Source: Neoarius graeffei (lineage: Eukaryota > Chordata > Actinopteri > Siluriformes > Ariidae). Taken from it: a stretch of 64,000 nt of DNA. Position 1 is the stretch's first letter, and every line of letters starts with the position of its first letter. The notes under the pieces are model-generated. The model was not told where the DNA came from, did not search any database, and was given only the letters and a program-made list of their open reading frames with translations. The position numbers were made by a program, and so were the translations under genes. The stretch covers positions 72,442,149 through 72,506,148 of the forward strand of contig NC_083569.1 in assembly GCF_027579695.1 (NCBI RefSeq), read 5' to 3'. Shown here one piece after another: positions 61,516 through 64,000 of this stretch.

Positions 61516-63159
61516 TCTGGAGCACAGCAGCCAAACAGCCCCGTGGAGTCCTCCCCGTTCGCTGAACTGGTCCACGCCCTCGCCACGGCCCAGCAAAGCC
61601 AGCACCAGGCGCTACTCACCCTCCGAAAGGAGCAAGAACAGTGGTTCGAAGCCCTGGTGCTGGCTCAACAAGAAGATCGAGAGGCGTTCCGGCACCTCCT
61701 CGCGTCGGCGGGGTCCACCAGCACTCCTACCGCGGGCCCGTCTCCCCTCACCGTCACCAAGATGGGCCCGCAGGACCACCCCGAGGTGTTCATCACGCTC
61801 TTTGAGCAAGTCACCGAAGCCTCGGGGTGGCCGATGGAGCAGCGCGCGGCGCGCCTCCTCCCCCTGCTAACGGGAGAGGCACAGCTGGCCACGCTACAGC
61901 TCCCCGCCGACCGCCGGCTGGCCTATGCGGATCTCCGCCGGGCCGTCCTCCAGCACGTGGGGCGCACACCAGAACAGCAGCGCCAGCACTTCCGCGCGTT
62001 GCGCTTGGAGGAAGTCGGCCGGCCGTTCGCATTTGGCCAGCAACTCCTGGACACCTGCTGGCGGTGGTTGAGGGCCGACAACTGCGACGGTGAGGAGATC
62101 GTCGATCAGGTGGTGCTGGAGCAGTTCGTCTCGTGCTTGCCAGCTGGAACCGCGGAGTGGGTCCAGTGCCACCGCCCGGCATCGCTGGATCAGGCAGTCG
62201 AGCTGGTGGAGGACCATTTGGCGGCTGTCCCAGCGGCAGGACAGCAGATGGCATCTTCTCTTCTCTCCTCTTCTCTCTCTCTCTCTCCCCCTCCTCCTGT
62301 GTCCCGTCCTTGCCCCATTCCCCCACCGCGGAGGTGGGGGCCGGCACCACCCCAGCCGGCCCGCCGCACCCGCGGTGCCCTCCCGTTTCTCCCTTCTGTG
62401 TCTGTCTCTCCCCCACCTCAGGTGAGTGAGCCCCAGATCACCGGTGCAGAGGGAAAGCCCGGGCCGGTTTGCTGGCGCTGCGGGGAGCCGGGCCACCTTC
62501 AACAGCAGTGCACGGCAATGGAAGTGGGCGCGGTGGTTCGGATCCCCGACGCGCCAGAGGCCGCCCTCGATCAGGCCGGAGCGTATCGCATACCGGTGAG
62601 TATCCAAGGGGCTACATATCAGGCGTTGGTGGATTCTGGTTGTAATCAGACCTCAATTCGCCAAAGCCTGGTTCAAAACGAGGCATTGGGGGGAGCACAA
62701 GGGGTGAAGGTGTTGTGTGTGCACGGGGATGTTCACTGCTACCCTTTGGTGTCGGTCCACATTATTTTCAGAGGGGAAAAATTTATAGTGAAGGCGGCGG
62801 TTAATCCTCGCCTTACCCACTCTTTAATTTTGGGGACTGATTGGCCGGGATTTCGGGGTTTAATGACATGCCTAGTAAAGAGTGGGTCCTGCCATTTGAC
62901 AGGGGGAGGTCCCGGTGTTGCTTTGGCAGGAGCAGCTGTCACAGAGCCGTCTACATCATCTCCGCATCAGAGTGAGGAGCCGCCGGCTCCTCGTCTCTCT
63001 ATTGGGGAATCCCTCATGGATTTCCCATTAGAAAAGTCGCGAGATGAGACTCTGAGGCATGCGTTTGACCAAGTGAGAGTAATCGATGGTCAAACGCTCC
63101 AGCCGAACGCCACCCCATCCTTCCCCTACTTCGTGATTATGAAGGATAGATTATACTGA
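61516..63159 (+). pseudogene. Gmr1-like Gag and protease, ending at a premature stop
   Basis: The frame is open from 61288 inside the LTR. No ATG occurs soon after the primer site; the first in-frame one there is at 61762 (MGPQDHPEVF), so the natural start may be mutated or lie upstream. Gag: a coiled-coil-like AQQSQHQALLTLRKEQEQWF region, VFITLFEQVTEASGWP, then a SCAN-like segment (about 61980-62215: QHFRALRLEEVGRPFAFGQQ, VLEQFVSCLPAGTAEWVQ, ASLDQAVELVEDHLA). CCHC: CWRCGEPGHLQQQC (about 62473). Protease: YQALVDSGCNQTSI (about 62635) and LILGTDW. The frame ends at TGA 63157-63159 where the polyprotein should continue into integrase. Confidence 0.8.
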
Positions 63160-64000
63160 GTGATGCAGGACACTCAAACTAAAGAGCGAGTCACGCAGCT
63201 TTTAATTCCGAAGAGCCGCCGGGAATTGGTATTCCAGGCGGCTCACTTTAATCCCATGGCTGGACACTTGGGGCAGGATAAAACACTAGCCCGAATAATG
63301 GCCCGATTCTATTGGCCGGGGATTCACGGCGATGTCCGTAGGTGGTGTACGGCATGCCGCGAATGCCAGTTAGTAAATCCAGCGGCCATTCCAAAAGTGC
63401 GTTTGCGCCCTCTACCATTAATCGAGACCCCATTTGAGAGAATTGGGATGGATCTCGTCGGGCCATTAGATCGGTCAGCACGAGGGTACCGCTTTATATT
63501 AGTTCTGGTGGACTATGCAATGCGATACCCGGAAGCAGTGCCTCTGCGCAATATCTCAGCACGCAGTATTGCAGAGGCGCTCTTCTGCGTCATCTCCCGA
63601 GTTGGAATCCCGAAAGAGATTCTGACTGATCAAGGCACTACGTTTATGTCACAAACACTGTGCGAACTGTATGGGTTATTGGGGATTAAGCCGATCTGCA
63701 CCAGCGTGTATCACCCACAAACGGACGGTTTAGTGGAAAGGTTCAACCGCACCCTCAAAAATATTATTAAAAAAGTCGTAAGTGAGGACGCACGTAATTG
63801 GGATAAGTGGCTCGAACCCTTGTTGTTCTCAGTGTGAGAGGTCCCCCAAGCCTCCATGGGGTTCTCCCCGTTCGAATTATTATATGGGCGTAAGCCGCGC
63901 GGCATCCTGGACGTGCTGCGGGAAAATTGGGAGGAGGGACCTTCACAAAGCAAGAACGAAATTCAGTACGTTATGGACCTGCGCGCAAAACTCCACATGC
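63160..64000 (+). pseudogene. Gmr1-like integrase, one internal stop
   Basis: H-H-C-C zinc region: HFNPMAGHLGQDKTL and CTACREC (about 63244-63365). Core: D in RIGMDLVGPL (about 63450), D in ILTDQGTTFMS (about 63625) and E in QTDGLVERFNRTLK (about 63730), the DD35E triad. A TGA at 63835-63837 (possibly from CGA) is followed in frame by FSPFELLYGRKPRG, a conserved integrase stretch, running to the window end. It directly follows the protease in the same frame across the 63157 stop. Confidence 0.85.

Larger units (their letters stand above)
61188..64000 (+). mobile_element. Gmr1-like Ty3/gypsy retrotransposon, 5' part (cut by window end)
   Basis: A 5' LTR, tRNA-type primer-binding site, SCAN-like gag, CCHC knuckle, protease and then directly integrase. 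In ordinary Ty3/gypsy elements RT and RNase H lie between protease and integrase; here only about 280 bp separate them. Gmr1-like elements are known for this Ty1/copia-like order and for the Gag that gave rise to the vertebrate SCAN domain. RT, RNase H and the 3' LTR should lie beyond the window. Two in-frame stops suggest an inactive copy. Confidence 0.85.

Noticed and set aside
61811-62607. Minus-strand ORFs of 201 and 237 codons
   Set aside because: Antisense of the GC-rich Gmr1-like gag; no motif of their own.

Overview
The window looks like teleost fish nuclear DNA. It carries a tRNA-derived SINE with the conserved V-SINE core in at least 12 copies, L2/Rex1/RTE-type LINEs, Tc1/mariner and hAT transposons, a Tf1/sushi-type chromovirus, a Gmr1-like Ty3/gypsy element, many dinucleotide repeats and a fish-type cornifelin/PLAC8 gene. 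The species cannot be named from this sequence alone.

Only one host gene is visible. It is a cornifelin-like (PLAC8 family) gene on the + strand with three coding exons (26199-26301, 27598-27743, 48008-48142) that join in phase to give 127 codons. Its second intron is about 20.3 kb and is almost entirely nested transposons. A possible 5' non-coding exon (11723-11808), interferon-response-like motifs (about 11320-11356) and a CTCF-like site (about 10182) lie upstream; these are weak inferences.

Layout: 1-820 simple repeats; 820-1177 SINE; 1565-4560 decayed LINE with a restriction-like endonuclease tail (-); 4925-5308 SINE with a different tail; 5309-8497 LINE (+); 8657-9798 Tc1-like; 10229-11220 hairpins and foldbacks; 12531-15827 a TIR transposon encoding a FEN1/XPG-like nuclease, with a nested SINE; 15914-18295 SINEs and a Tc1-like element; 18298-25508 RTE, L2, SINE, Tc1, TTAA-target and mariner elements nested in one another; 26199-48142 the cornifelin gene, whose intron 2 holds an old LINE (27764-40345) broken by a SINE with a Penelope-like foldback, two unclassified inserts, a mariner that itself holds an intact two-ORF L2, and a hAT; then a Tc1-type element (41079-47299) holding a SINE and a complete Tf1/sushi chromovirus (41341-46640). 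From 48705 to 51035 there is a minisatellite and a nested inverted-repeat structure with telomere-like repeats. From 51540 to 60972 there are LINE, endogenous-retrovirus, hAT, RTE and Tc1 remnants. 61188-64000 is the 5' part of a Gmr1-like element cut by the window edge.

The most notable signals are: the 3.3-kb TIR element with a nuclease ORF but no visible transposase; the chromovirus with exact self-priming complementarity, a textbook -1 frameshift site and a tRNA-like segment in U5; the Penelope-like foldback with hammerhead-like cores; the Gmr1-like element with protease directly followed by integrase; and an intact L2 with an esterase-type ORF1.
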